Positions 45,212 to 57,700 of a stretch of 64,000 nucleotides of DNA are shown here, piece after piece (the first letter of the stretch is position 1; each line of letters starts with the position of its first letter). A model generated the notes under the pieces. That model did no database searches, was not told the origin of the DNA, and worked only from the letters and a program-made list of their open reading frames with translations. The DNA lies in the NCBI RefSeq assembly GCF_000313135.1, contig NW_004457592.1, positions 357,171 to 421,170 of the forward strand. The letters run 5' to 3'. The position numbers were made by a program, and so were the translations under genes. This DNA is from Acanthamoeba castellanii str. Neff. Its lineage: Eukaryota > Discosea > Longamoebia > Acanthamoebidae.

Positions 45212-47428
45212 ATGAGGGCCTCCCTGCGCGTGATGAGGCCCGCCGCAGACCTGAGCGTCAAGCACCTTGTCATTGGTGGCGGCGTCGTACGAGAGCTCTC
45301 TCTCTCTCTCTCTCTCTCTCTCCAAATCTCTTCTGCTCCTCATTCGCATTGGATTTGTATGGATTCACATGAAACGGATCTGGCCACAACAGGTGGGGTT
45401 GGCCACAGCTGCACGACTCAGCAGGGAGGGTTCCACCATATTGCTCGAGAAGAACACCGTCCTCGGAGAAGAGGTACCTATGACGTTGTATTGCTACACG
45501 CAGCAATACACTGCTGACTTGACTGACCGCGATGCACATCTGATGGCTTCATGTCATGAAGGTGAGCGCAAGGAACAGCGAGGTGCTGCATGCGGGCCTG
45601 TACTACCCCGAGGATTCGCTCAAGACCAAGCTTTGCATCCTCGTGCTTGCTCCTCCCAGTCTCTCTTTGGACACGCTCCAGACACCTAACCGTAGCCTGC
45701 GCCTGGTGTGCCAATCAATCTCAGGGCAAGCTGATGCTCACCGAGGCCTGCAAGCAGTACTCACTCCCCTGGAAGAACACTGGTGCGTTCTCGCTGCGTT
45801 CGGCTGGCTGGGCGCCCTAGCGCACCACACACGGCTGCATCACCGCATCTCATAAAGGCTTGTAGCTCACCACCGCACGGTGGCCGTTTGGCCGTTTGGT
45901 GGTGAACGTTCGATCGCCCAGGCAAGTGGGTCGTGGCGCAGAACGACGAAGAGTCCAAGTTCCTCGCTGACCTCGAAGTCAAGGCCAAGAGACTGGGCGT
46001 GCCGCTGCACTTCATCTCTGAAGCCACGCGATTGGTGCCTTACTCGTCACAGCCTCTTTGAACAACGACACGCACGACACGCACGACACGCACGACACAC
46101 ACCAAGAGTAATCGCGGCGTGGCGTGGCGTGTAGGCCGAGGAGCCCAAGGTGCGATGCAAGGAAGCGCTGGTGAGCCCGTCTACCGGCATTCTCGACTCG
46201 CATGCCATCATGCAGTTCTTCGAAGGCCGCATCACAGCCAACGAGGACAGCAACATCGTCACCCACACCAAGGCCGTCAGCATCGGTACATAATGTCTAC
46301 ACAAAATGTATCTACATGTCGATATGTTTCTTTATATAGTGTCTATATGTCTGACCGTCGTGGTTGATGTTGGCAGCCAAGAGCGACAGCGGGTATCTCG
46401 TTGATACGGTCGACAGGGAGGGCGAGCGCTGCCTGATCGAGGCCGACAGGTACTCTACTCCCCTGGTCGCTGGTTGCGCGCAGAGTGAGACGAATGCCCA
46501 GACATGTATGTGATCTGGTGATCTGATGCTGGTGTCGACCCACTGGGCAGCGTGGTGAACTGTGCCGGACTCTACGCCGATCTGGTGGCCCAGATGGCCC
46601 TCGGCGACGCGTTTCCTGCGCACTACCGCCAGTACTACTGCAAGGGCAACTACTACGCCTACTCGCGCAAGACGCTCGTCTCGCGGCTCATCTACCCAGT
46701 CCCTGAGAAGAATCTCAAGGTATACACGCACACGCACACGCACACGCACACGCACACGCACACGCACACGCACACGCACATACACACGGCACACGCCAAC
46801 GATGAAACTTTTGCTTTGGTGCGAAGGGCCTGGGCGTGCACGTCACGATTGATTTGGCCGGGCACATGCGCTTCGGCCCGGATGCGTTCTACATCGACCG
46901 ACCAACGGATCCGTGGGCCGCGCCCGACTACACGGTCTACGAATACCACCTCGACGACGCCCACAAGGCCATCACCAAGTACGTCGCAAAGCCGGCCACC
47001 ACACACACACACACACCACACACACACGAGAGTTTCATTCTTTCTACTATGTGGCTTGTAGATACTTGCCCGAAGTGAAGCGCGATGCGCTGTACGCGGA
47101 CTATTCGGGGATTCGGCCCAAGCTCGCCGGGCCAGGCGAGCCCTTCCGCGACTTCCTCATCGAGGAGGAGAGCGCGCGAGGCTTCCCCGGTACGTGCACA
47201 CCACTTGCATCTCCCTGGCCTCCCTCCTTGCTCGTTTGCTACCCTTGCTCACGAAACGACACGGCACGCAACACGACACGACACACAACACACACGAGGA
47301 CAGGTCTGGTAAATTTGCTGGGCATCGAGTCGCCCGGGTTGACATCATCGCCGGCGATCGCCGAACATGTGGCCGAGAAGCTGGGCTACAACCCCTGCTA
47401 CCGGCCCGACGCCCTCACCAGCCACTGA
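45212..47428 (+). CDS. L2HGDH: L-2-hydroxyglutarate dehydrogenase, mitochondrial
   Basis: About eleven exons. A short basic leader ([20 protein letters not shown]) runs into the FAD-binding Rossmann motif [20 protein letters not shown], then LLEKN. The family signature follows: [25 protein letters not shown]. Other blocks include [66 protein letters not shown] and [40 protein letters not shown] and [20 protein letters not shown] close the fold. The enzyme oxidises L-2-hydroxyglutarate to 2-oxoglutarate, a metabolite-repair step in mitochondria. All blocks are in order. Some junctions near 45780-45930 are uncertain, because coding signal there is split by short introns. Confidence 0.93.
45296..45323. 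repeat. (CT)n intronic microsatellite
   Basis: A perfect CT array in the first L2HGDH intron, a few bases after the GTACGAG donor. Confidence 0.95.
46728..46782. repeat. (CACACG)n intronic microsatellite
   Basis: A hexanucleotide array in an L2HGDH intron. Confidence 0.95.
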
Positions 47429-47815
47429 CCCCACACCAATGAACACACATCATTGGATGATCATAGCAAAAATGTTATCATAGGCCAATCGCAATACGTG
47501 CAAAGTGGTCAACATCATCATCGCAAGATGGAGGTGATGAAGTTGACACGTGGCGTACCGCGGGTGTACACTTCCTCGAAACAGCCGTAGCGCCGCAAGC
47601 CTCCCCGGCGACTTCCCCGGGGCGAAGCCCGCAAACAGTTCGTAAATATAAAAAACAGATATAATATCGTCTCGTAAATAGATTCATTTGATTGCCGGAC
47701 GTTACGTGAGGTATTGCCTACACCTTCAGCATTCGTGCATAATGAGAACGAACGCCACAGACTTGTCATTAATCTCAAAAATCGAGATTAAATCTCCACC
47801 AAAAATCGTGTTTGA
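47429..47815. other. Intergenic, no gene seen
   Basis: An AT-richer gap of 387 bases between L2HGDH and the first MFS gene. A TATA-like TATAAAAAAC lies at about 47645-47655. Confidence 0.4.
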
Positions 47816-49357
47816 ATGAATTTCAAATTGAATGAAGTGATAATCGTGCAGGAGATGAAAGGAGATGCCTACAACAACATGATCGAGGAGGACGAAGATG
47901 AAGACGAAGAGGAGGAGAAGATGGCGCTCCTGGGTCCGCGCTACTCGGACAAGCAGCTCCGTATGTTCGAGCGACGGGGTCTCTACCTCGGCGTCGCCCT
48001 CTTCCAGTCCATCTGGATCAGCGGCACCGTCTACGGCTGGCCCGCGTTCCTCCTCATGCTCCGCGCCGAGCACCTCTACGCCAACCGCTGCGGCACCGAC
48101 GAGCTCATCGAGCACCACCCACCAAGCCAGGGCAACAACACCACCATCGAAGAAGGCATCGAGGTGCGTACCGTGGACCGCACACGTGTGGTGCGCTGTG
48201 TGTGTGTGTGTTGTAGAGTGTGTGGCGCTGACGGTACACTCTGTCTCCAATTCATGGGTTAATGTCCGATCAGTGCCCAGAGCAAGAGATTCTCTTCAAC
48301 CGGTGCGCACACGCACACGCACACACGACCGCACACACACATGCACGCACCGCACACGCGTCAAGATGTAAAACGCACGCACTGGGGGCAGTACTGACGT
48401 GGACGCTTGCGTCACGTGACAGGATAGCGACGTCGGGCATTTCGAGCCTCTTGATTTCGCTGTTTGTGATGGGACTCTGCCTCGACCGATTCGGACCCAG
48501 GATCACAGCGTGCGTTGGCAGCCTCATCTCCGTCTCTGGCGCCCTCCTCATCTCTTTTTCAAACGACCATGGTACGGACACCGCACGCACGCACACGCAC
48601 ACGCACACGCACACACACACACACGCGCGCGCGCACGCACGCACGCACACCACACACACACACACACACACCGCATGACACGAGATAACTAAGCCACAGT
48701 GCGCAGGTTTCGACTGGTTTTTTGTTGGGTTTGGCCTCATGGGGTTTGGCGGGCCGGCCCTGCATCTGGGCGTTATTCATCTCTCTAATCTCTTTCCCGG
48801 CAACAAGGTTCGCGTCAACACGCACACAGACACACACACGCACACATCACCAACACAACACGACCAGCGACACACCGCACACTACACAATGTGAACCTCA
48901 CCATTGATCATTGGATGCATAAACACGTAATTCCTACAGGCGATGCTGATTGCAGCGTTTAACGGCGCTTTCGCCATCAGTGGCCTCCTCTTCCTTGGCT
49001 TCCAGGTTTGGTCTGCTTTCATCATTTCATTCTGCGTGTTGCGTGTGCGTGTGCGTGTGCGTGCCATTGGCCGTGTCGTGTGCCGTGTGCCGTGTGCGGT
49101 CGTGTGTCGTGTCGTGTCGTGTGTGTTGATCATTAACTTGCCCGCCCACAGCAAGCAATCTCCTTGAGCGACGGAGGGCTGACCAGGGAATCCCTATTTA
49201 TTGGCTACGCCTTTGTACTCCTCTTCATCGGCGTCTCCTGCTTCTTCCTCTGGCCCGATAAGGCCTTCCAACCCAGTACCACTACCCCCAATTTTTTGAT
49301 GTCTGGCGCAACGCAACGACTCATCCCGGGCGGCACTCTGCACACACACACACACAC

Positions 49358-49392
<35 letters not shown>

Positions 49393-50598
49393 ATAGTGAC
49401 GGACAACAATGTACAGAACAAACTTGAACGCAGCGATAGCGAAGACAGCATGGAACCCTTTGAAGAGGTGCGCAAGTACCGCAAACATGTCTTTTTGTGC
49501 CATTCTCAAGCCGTGTCGTGCGTGTGCGGTGGTGTGCGTGTCGTGTCGTGCGTGTCGTGCGTGCGTGTGCGTGTGCGGTGGTGAGAACAGATGGAAACGG
49601 AGGAGGAGCGAAGGAAGCGCATGGCGCAGGAGCGGATCGCGGAGCTGAAGTGCCGATCGTTCTGGCAGCAGCTGTTCTCGGCCCCGTGGTGGGTCAACGC
49701 CGTCTTCACGGCCGTCAACATCTTCGGCCTCCAGTACTACATCAGCACCGGACCCGACCAACTCCTCCGCATGGGCGACTACGGTTCGTTTTCTTTTTTT
49801 CTATTTTTTCTTCTTTATTATTGTTTATCATTTATGATTTTATAAATAAATTATAATTCTTTTTTCTTTTTCTTTTTCAGACGCCACGTACACGGTGCTG
49901 CTCAACGTGATCACGCCGCTGGGCGCGCTGGGCATTCCCATCTACGGTTGGCTGATGGACAAGAAGGGCTTCGCCCTCTCCTACGCCGTCATCAACCTCC
50001 TCGGCATCGGTGCGTGCCTGGACCGGCTCACACTTTTGTATTTTATTTTATTTTATTTTATTTTATTGTGCAGGCATCAACGTGTTGGCGTTGATCCCGG
50101 TGCTCCCGCTTCAGATCGTGACCTTCGCCTTCTGGGCGGCCTACCGGCTGCTGGGCTTCTCGGCCTGCTACGCATTCGTCGCTAAAGTGTACGACGCCAG
50201 CATCGCGCCGGTTTGAAAACATCGAAATGTTATTACCTATGCCTCACGCAACACGCAACACGCAACACGCAACACGCAACACGCAACACGACACACAGGT
50301 TTGGCGATACCAATTTTGGCACCCTCAACGGCTTGACTCTATCAAGCACCGGCATTATCAACTTTTCTCAGGTACGTCGGGCGATATGGCTTACCTGCTG
50401 GCACGCTCGAGCTCGAGTCTCTTACGTGTGCCATGTGCTGTGTGTGCTGTGCGTGTCGTGTGTGCTGCGCAGATCTTGATCACGAAGATGGTGGTGGAGC
50501 ACTGGGGCGGGAGCTTCTTCTACCCCAACGTGGGGTTCATACTGGCGCGGCTGCCCCTGTTCTGGGTCTCCTACTACTTCTGGCAGCTCGGCGTCTGA
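47816..50598 (+). CDS. MFS transporter, SLC43-like
   Basis: About eleven exons. A cytosolic acidic N-terminus (MIEEDEDEDEEEEKMALLGP) precedes helix 1 (YLGVALFQSIWISGTVYGWP). Further helices include SSLLISLFVMGLCLDRFGPR (MFS motif A-like DRFGPR), VGFGLMGFGGPALHLGVIHL, LIAAFNGAFAISGLLFLGFQ and GYAFVLLFIGVSCFFLWPDK. A charged central loop (METEEERRKRMAQERIAELK) is followed by the C-terminal six-helix half (WVNAVFTAVNIFGLQYYIS ... FGDTNFGTLNGLTLSSTGII). The NLFPGNK motif and the FG...GTLNGL motif match the SLC43/large-neutral-amino-acid branch. The substrate is inferred only as amino acid or similar. The start is 47816, or the in-frame ATG at 47855. A second MFS gene follows in the same direction. 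Confidence 0.85.
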
Positions 50599-50985
50599 TC
50601 AGACCACCCAAATACATTTTATTTATTTGTTATTTCTATTTCTATCTTTTTTAAGATATTTATTTTATCATATGTTAAGAGAATACTCAGGGCAATAGTC
50701 CAGATGTCGGCGATAGCCTGGGATGGCCTTTAAGTGAGTTGGTTGTGTGGACTCGTACATCGACCATTCCTTCTTTTCTTGTCGGCGTGACGGTCGCGGT
50801 TTGCTTTCGGCAGCGAATATTTCTTTTCTCGTGTTTATGTTCTCCGGCACCCACCGCCCGCAACGGATCACATCGCTCCCTCCTTCGTTCGCCAATCGAT
50901 AGATCGCCAGTCGGGCCTCAGATTCTGAAGAAGGATCGAAATCGATTGCTTAATTCAAAATTTATAATTGTATAAATTTTATCAA
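50599..50985. other. Intergenic, no gene seen
   Basis: A spacer of 387 bases between the two MFS genes. It holds the 3' UTR and promoter; no domain is seen. Confidence 0.4.
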
Positions 50986-52445
50986 ATGGAGAAGGGTCCC
51001 ATCAACAGCTACACCGAAGATGACTTCACGACGCCGCTCGTCACCCGCGGTACCACCATCTCCACTACTACGCAAGAAGTTATACTTGATTTTATTTTTT
51101 TGTATTAATTAATCATATTTATTCTTTGTTGCGTTGCGCAGATGGCTTCGAGGAGCAGCGACGACGGCGATACATCATCATCGCCCGACGCGCCGTGGCT
51201 CTCATATGCGCCATGATCATCGGCCTGCAGTCCGGCACCACGGTGCTCCTCCCGCACACACGGCACACACCGCACACACCGCACACACTACACACCGCAC
51301 ACACATCACTTATCATTTTTTGGGACACAGAACGCGTTCAACACGATCGCCAGCCACATCCAGAACGACACCGGGCTGGGCGACAACCTGATGACCCTCC
51401 TCTCGTCGCTGGGCATCATCGGCCTCTTCTTCACCTTCCCGGCGGGCTACGTCAACGACCGCTTCGGGGCCATGTGGACGGGCCTCATCGGCGCCGTGCT
51501 CACGTCGGCCGGCTACGCCGGCATGTCCTTCACCGACAAGGAGTCCTACGCGGCCATGCTCATCTGCCTCATGCTGGTCGGCTTCGGCAGCGGCACCAGC
51601 TTCCTCGCCGCCCTCTCCACGGGCCTCAAGACCATCCCTGGCTACCCCGGTATTCCAACTATTACTTTTATTTTTATTTTTATTCTATTATTTAATGATT
51701 TGCTAATTAATATTTATTTTTCTAATGACAGGGTTGGGCATTGCCATGGTCGGTGCCTGCATGAGTCTGTCGCTCGCATTGACCAATGGAATCGTTGAAT
51801 GTACGCACGACACGCACACGACACACGACACACGACACACGACACACGACACACGACACACGACACACGACACACGACACACGACACACGACACACGACA
51901 CACGACACACGACACGACGCGGCAGCTCACAGACATGTGCCGTGCCAGTCTACAAGAACGTGTTCGATTGTTCGGCGGACAGCTGTTGGCCGTACTACCT
52001 GCGCTCGCTGGCCGTGTCGACCGCCATCTTCCTGTTCGTCCCCAGCTTCGGCCTCAGCCTGCTCCCGCCCGACGAGCCGGCCCCCGCGCGTACGCCCCCG
52101 AGAGAACCCACAAAAACTACATTCGTTCCACACATTCCTCACCACGACACGACACGGCACGACGACACGACCAACGACACACAACAGCAATTCAAGAGGA
52201 GGAGTTTGGTGTCAGCGAGGACACCCTGCCGCCGGTGAGCAGCAGCAGCAAGGCCGACCTGATCCACCAGGACCTGATCGACGGCCGCCACAACACGCCC
52301 GTGTCGCTCTTCTACTCGCTCCACACCATGCGAAACATCTTCTTCTGGTTCCTCATCCTCGGCAACTTTGCCGGCATCTCCTCGGCCGTGTTCATCATCA
52401 CCTGTACGTCTGCGTGTGCGCTCGTGCGCGTCTCGTGCGTGCGTG

Positions 52446-52483
<38 letters not shown>

Positions 52484-53299
52484 GTGTGGCTAACACAATA
52501 TTTCTTTACAGCCAACAAATCGATCTGGACGACGTTCACCAACGGCAAGGATGCGGATTGGGCGGTGAACATCACCACTGCCTTCTCCATCACCAACACC
52601 GTGGCCAACATCGTCTCGGGCTTCGCCACCGACTTCCTCTGGTCCAGGGTACGAGCGTGTCGTGTTACACGTCATGTGCCTTACATTCCTAATGATGTTA
52701 ACGCACGACACGACACGACACGCACAGTTCCGCTACCCGCGTAACAAGCTGCTGTCGCTGGTGCTGCTGTTCGACGCGGTCGTCTACATCATCCTCATCG
52801 GCCTTTCCTACGGCGTCTCCGATCCCACCGCCGCCGCTCAGGTACTCCACCGCACCATACACACCACACACACGTGCACACACACCCACACACCTAACGT
52901 GCGTGTGCGCACACGCGTGCGGGTTGCAGGTGGTATTTGTGATATGTCTGGTGAGCGTGGGCTTCTGCTTCGGCACGTTCTTGTCCGTGGTGCCCATCAT
53001 CGTGGGCGACTTCTACGGCCACGTCAACTTCGGCCTCTACTTCGGCTACATTCAGCTGGGCGCCACCGGCGCCACCTTCATCATTCCCAACGTCGCCGAA
53101 GTCATCAAACAGCAAATGGTGCGTGTGTGTGTGTGTTGTGTCGTGCGGTTGTGTGTTGTGCGGTACTAATGTATTTGTGTGTGAACGCGACATCAAACAG
53201 GGCAACTACAATGTCATCTTCATCTTCCTTGCCGTGTGCCTGGCGACGTCTAGCCTCGGCGTCTACTTCAAGCGGCCCACCCCCATCGGTCGGTGGTAG
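50986..53299 (+). CDS. MFS transporter, nodulin-like
   Basis: About nine exons. It starts MEKGPINSYTEDDFTTPLVT. Helices include RRAVALICAMIIGLQSGTT, LLSSLGIIGLFFTFPAGYVN (then DRFG), AMLICLMLVGFGSGTSFLAA and YYLRSLAVSTAIFLFVPSFG. NIFFWFLILGNFAGISSAVF, LLSLVLLFDAVVYIILIGLS and VVFVICLVSVGFCFGTFLSV follow, ending with NYNVIFIFLAVCLATSSLGV ... IGRW-stop and AATAAA at 53301. Twelve helices are likely, with a central acidic cytosolic loop. The pattern fits the nodulin-like/monocarboxylate-type MFS clade. The substrate is unknown. The first long exon most simply ends at ACG|GTGCTC, before an intronic CACACCG array. The plasma membrane is the probable site, in tandem with the SLC43-like gene. Confidence 0.82.
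51814..51918. repeat. (ACACGAC)n intronic microsatellite
   Basis: A heptamer array that follows a GTACGCACG donor in the nodulin-like MFS gene. Confidence 0.95.
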
Positions 53300-53306
53300 A
53301 AATAAA

Positions 53307-53723
53307 CTGCTTGCGCCGTGTTTGATTTACATGTAAATTTCATTCTTTGTGGTGTGTGTCAGAACCGACGTGGGTTCTATCGTTTGAGATCTTGGTCTAG
53401 CTTCGTTTCATTTTTTGTTGTTTTAACCACCAAGAAAGTGGATCTGCTGACCTGCGGTCAAAGGCTTTTGCCAACCGAGGATTCTACCGACGGGCGTGGC
53501 AGGTGTGGCACTCCCTGCGCCCGACCACGAAGGAAGCTACAGTGAGAACAGACGCCCGGCAGGAGGAGGGCGGTAGGGGTGTACCACGCAGACCCTTGGG
53601 TGAGGCGGACTCGTCGCCATCGCACGCTTCGCTCCCTGCCACACGAACCGCAGCTCTTCTCTTTCGATCTTTGTTGCGTCCTACGCTTTCGTTCTTTTTG
53701 TGTCCAACGGCGCGTCAGATCCC
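53307..53723. other. Intergenic, no gene seen
   Basis: 3' UTR sequence of the MFS gene and spacer; no conserved coding signal on either strand. Confidence 0.4.
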
Positions 53724-54144
53724 TCAGTTACAGCAATCATCTGACACACGCCAGACATGGGGGGAGGTACTGTTGATAGGCGGCAGATTGGCGAGGAGGC
53801 CCACCTGCTCCCTGAGGCAGAACATCTCATCGAGCAGGGCTTGGGAGAGCTCTTCATCTAAGCCCTCGGCCAGCGCATACTGGCTGAGAGCCAGCACCGC
53901 CCTGGCAAACCCAGCAACCTTTAACAAGAAAGATGAAAGTGATTGGCTTGAGCTAACAAGGAAACATGTCGACCATGTTGAAGGTCGACGATGACATAAA
54001 GATTGGTCACAATCGATTTCGTGGATGGTCAGAGATGGATAGCGAACTTACCCCAGTCAGAGCATCGCGGGCGGCCGCGTTGACAGGGCGTTCGTCAGAA
54101 GATGAAGAAATGCTATCGTGGTTGATGTTGATGTTAGTAGTCAT
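53724..54144 (-). CDS. Small helical protein or 3' end of a larger gene
   Basis: Two exons. The ATG at 54144 reads MTTNININHDSISSSSDERP, then VNAAARDALTG. A GTAAG intron follows, then VAGFARAVLALSQYALAEGL, DEELSQALLDEMFCLREQVG and LLANLPPINS ... SDDCCN-stop, 95 residues in all. It is Ala/Leu-rich and helical throughout. An in-frame acceptor (GCTTAG) lies just before the ATG, so it may be the tail of a gene that includes the helical exon at 54345-54600. No family is recognised. Confidence 0.45.
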
Positions 54145-54234
54145 GTCGTGCGTGCTAAGCTTTGTCTTGTTGTGTTAGCCAGTGCGCGTGACTGTTGCTA
54201 CTGTTGCCACTGGTCCGTCGTTTAAAACGTTCCT

Positions 54235-54271
54235 CTATTACTAAAACCAGGACCCCCGATTTTAGTAATAG
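54235..54271. repeat. 12-bp perfect inverted repeat (stem-loop)
   Basis: CTATTACTAAAA (54235-54246) and TTTTAGTAATAG (54260-54271) are exact reverse complements around a 13-base C-rich loop. The pair lies between two helical exon candidates. Confidence 0.8.
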
Positions 54272-54344
54272 TGGACAAGAGAAATCACCACCCGGAAAAC
54301 ACCCTATCTCAAAACCAGACGGAACATACACACCACGCAAGGTA

Positions 54345-54600
54345 CCACCAGATACAAGAGAGGCATGTGCCACAGCAAGCACCCTACTGTTGACGCACTC
54401 CACTGCACCACCGTAGATTCCCTGCAGCAGGAGAACGTTGGGGGTAATGATGAACTTGTTTGGGTCAGGTGGCAGCGCGGGTGTATAGGTACCTGACAGT
54501 ATGGATGACACCTGCTGGATTGATGATGGGCAGAGATGGCCTGTTTGTCTCGCATGGACAAGCACCAATGCAACTGAGCCTTGGGCTGCAAATCTTGGCC
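54345..54600 (-). CDS. Helical exon of unassigned gene
   Basis: An open frame reads FAAQGSVALVLVHARQTGHL, then SIQQVSSILSGTYTPALPPD, FIITPNVLLLQGIYGGAVEC and VNSRVLAVAHASLVSGG, ending at a GTACCT donor-like site. The Ala/Val/Leu heptad texture looks like a rod or scaffold protein. No start codon or upstream exons are found before the CD36 gene, so it is a fragment, or the gene is truncated. Confidence 0.35.
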
Positions 54601-54794
54601 AATAGCCAGCTGCTGAAGGAATATGATTGTGAAAATTCTATTTCATTATCCCTATTTATCGTGCACTTGCATTTCCTTCATCTTCAGGACACGATAGAAG
54701 AGCGCTTGTGTGCCCTTGCTCCTTTGGGTCACTCCGGCTTGCATCAGGGAACACATCCCTCACCGAATCGCTTTCGATTTCGGAAAATCTCGCG

Positions 54795-57700
54795 ATGCAT
54801 CGGGTCAGCTCGACCTGGGCCAACTGCGCCCCGGGCCTCAAATGGAAGTTCGTGGCATCTCTGGCGGCCCTCGTGCTGGGCCTCATCTTCATCGCCATAG
54901 GCGTATCGATGAACGTCTACCTCGATCACTACCTCGAATACCGTATCAATGACTTCCTCGTCGTCGATTCGAAGTCCAATTCGGGCTACCCCGAATGGGA
55001 GTTTAACGGCATTCCAGCCGACAAGACGCCCCAGTACATGAAGTACTACCTATGGAACCTCACCAACGCCGACGATCTTCGCAATGCCTCTTCTTCATCA
55101 TCTTCATCTTCATCTTCATCTTCTTCTGCTACTTCTTCATCTTCGCCATCCGAAAATGGCGCGAAAGAGCGACAAGACGAGGAGGTGGTGGCACCTCGCT
55201 ACGAGCGCGTCGGACCCTTCGTCTACCGCCGATTCGTCAAGCGCGTCAACGTCACCTTCGTCGATGATGGCGAGAAGGTCTACTACGCGCAGTACATCTA
55301 CTACATCTTGGACGAGCGCCTGTCCAACGGGCGGCCCGACGACCCGAGCCTGCGCGTGACCAACCTCAACTCGGCCTACCTGGCCGTGCTGGCCAAGGTG
55401 GGCGGCGAGCAGAACCTCGTCCGCGCCCTCACCGGCCCCACGCTCCTCCAGCTCTTCACCAACCTCGGCCAACCCTTTGGGTACGAACACAACACAACAC
55501 CACAGCCTCGTGTCGTGTGCGATGGAGTGTCGTCGTGGGTCGTGTCGTGTCGTTGGTCGTGTTGAGTCGTGTGCGGTGTTGGCTGAGTGTGATGAATGCA
55601 CTCCAGGTTGATCATCGCGGAGGTCACGACGTCGAAGGCGCTGCCGGTGGTGCGCGCTGGAGTGCTGCAGGCCATCGAGAACACCCAGAACGTCTCCTCA
55701 GAGGTCGCCCAACAGGTACATAAATTTTTATATTAATTTTTATATTAATTTATTTTTAACGGCTTTTATTATTTATTTGTTTATTTAAAAACAATTGAAC
55801 TTAATTTTCGATTAATTTCAACATTCAACAGATATTCGCCACCACGTGGGCCAACGCTACCGCGCCCGACCAGCAGCTCTGGCAGACCCTCGGCGTCCTC
55901 TCGCAGGGTGCGTACCATTCGCGCCCGCACCGACTCGACGCTGACGACCACTTCATCAACACTCCCCGCGCGTACGTGTAAATACATGGGCTGTCGCAGG
56001 CGCCCCGGCTTCCAACCTGTCGGCTGAGGTGGTCGACGCGCTCTGGAACCCCGCGAGTCCCCTGCCCAACCTGGTCAACTCGACCTACACCTCGGCGTTC
56101 CTCTGGTTTGCCGCCACCTACCTCCAGGGTACTCTTCTTTGACACGCACACGACACGCACAACACGACCCGCACACGACACACGACACGCACTACACACG
56201 ACACAGGAATCACGGGCTTATTGGTGTGGTGTTGTGTTGTTGTGTAGACCCGACCTCTCTGCAGACGCTGGCGCAGGTGTTCAGCCTGGAGCCGGCCCAG
56301 CTGCAGATGGTGCTCGCGTGGCGCTCCAAGTTCCTGATGACCACGGGCGCCACCTACGTCTTCCAGACCTTCAACGTCACCAGCCTCGACGACCTCTTCT
56401 ATCTCCAATGGTACCGCACACATGGCACACACGACACGCAACACACACACGGCACACACACGGCACACACGGCACAAGCACTAACAAATGGTGCAGGGGC
56501 ACTGGGTCGGTCACCAACGGGACGAGCGTTCAGAAGCTGCTGGCCGGCAGCTCGCTCATTCCGCCGCTCGCCGGCATCCCCGAGTTCGCCGTCTGGGCGC
56601 AGGACAAGTTCGGCCCCGCCGCCATCACCTTCGACCCCGCCTTCAGCCGCACCCTCCTCAATGGTATCTTGTTCCTTCATTATTTTTTTGTTCCTGTTTC
56701 TATTTTAATTTCTATTTCATTCTTTTTGATATTTGTAATAATTATTTTCATTTTATATCTGGTTAATTATTATTTATGATTTATTTGGGGCTTTTGTGCA
56801 GGCACGAGCGGTCTGTTCGATTCGACGAATTTGGGCACCTTCCTGTACCTGGTGGCCACCGGCAACGAGGCCGCCCTGCAGCAGCAGTTCCAGCTGAGCC
56901 TCGCTCAGGCCGGTCAGGTACGCCACCACCACACTACGTCCTCCGTTCTTCGGCCTCCGGCCTCCGCCACCACGACACACGACCAAATAACCACACGACA
57001 CGCACCACACGACACACGCAGGTGGCCCAGTACCTGGGCTACATCGGCGAGACGTTCGTGGACGCCGCGCTGCAGCAGGTCTTCGCCGCTGGCGGCGGAC
57101 TCATCACCACCAAGTACGTTATTACCCTTTTAATAATTAACAATTCAATAATAATAATTATGAATAATAAATATAATATAATAATAAGTATAATATAATA
57201 TTATAATAATCCTTATTTAAAAAATTGATGTAAACAAAAATTATGGCGAATTAGGACGCCGCAGGAGTGGTTGTGGGGCGCGGAGGACCCGCTGCTGAAG
57301 CTGCTGGGCATGCCGGCCACGGTGGCGCTCGCCACCAACATGACCAGCGAGAAGGACGCCCTCAACGGCGAATTCACCAGCTTCCACTACACCGGCAAGG
57401 GCAACATCGACAACATCGCCCGCTACATCGACTACTGCGGTGTGTTCCTCGTCTCATGATGCATCCGTGTGGCGTGTGGCGTGTGGCGTGTGGCGTGCGG
57501 CGTGCGGCGTGCGGCGTGCGCATGTGTGCGTGTGTGCGTGTCGCTCACACTCTCTTGGTGCAGGCGTGCGCGTCTATCCTGCGGGAACGATGTGGGCCGA
57601 GGCCGAGCGGGTCGACGGTACCGAGGGCTTGCAGTTCCGCCCCTCCCTCGGTACCTCTCGCCTCTTTCTTTCGTTCTTTATTTCGTTTTTCGCTGTTCGC

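Noticed and set aside
50986..51331. Missing splice donor in the second exon of the nodulin-like MFS gene
   Set aside because: At first the exon seemed to run into the CACACCG array without a GT, but ACG|GTGCTC gives a phase-0 donor that joins correctly to the next exon.
51714..51910. Cys/Val/Ser-rich open frames on the minus strand
   Set aside because: Products of the ACACGAC intronic array in the MFS gene, not genes.
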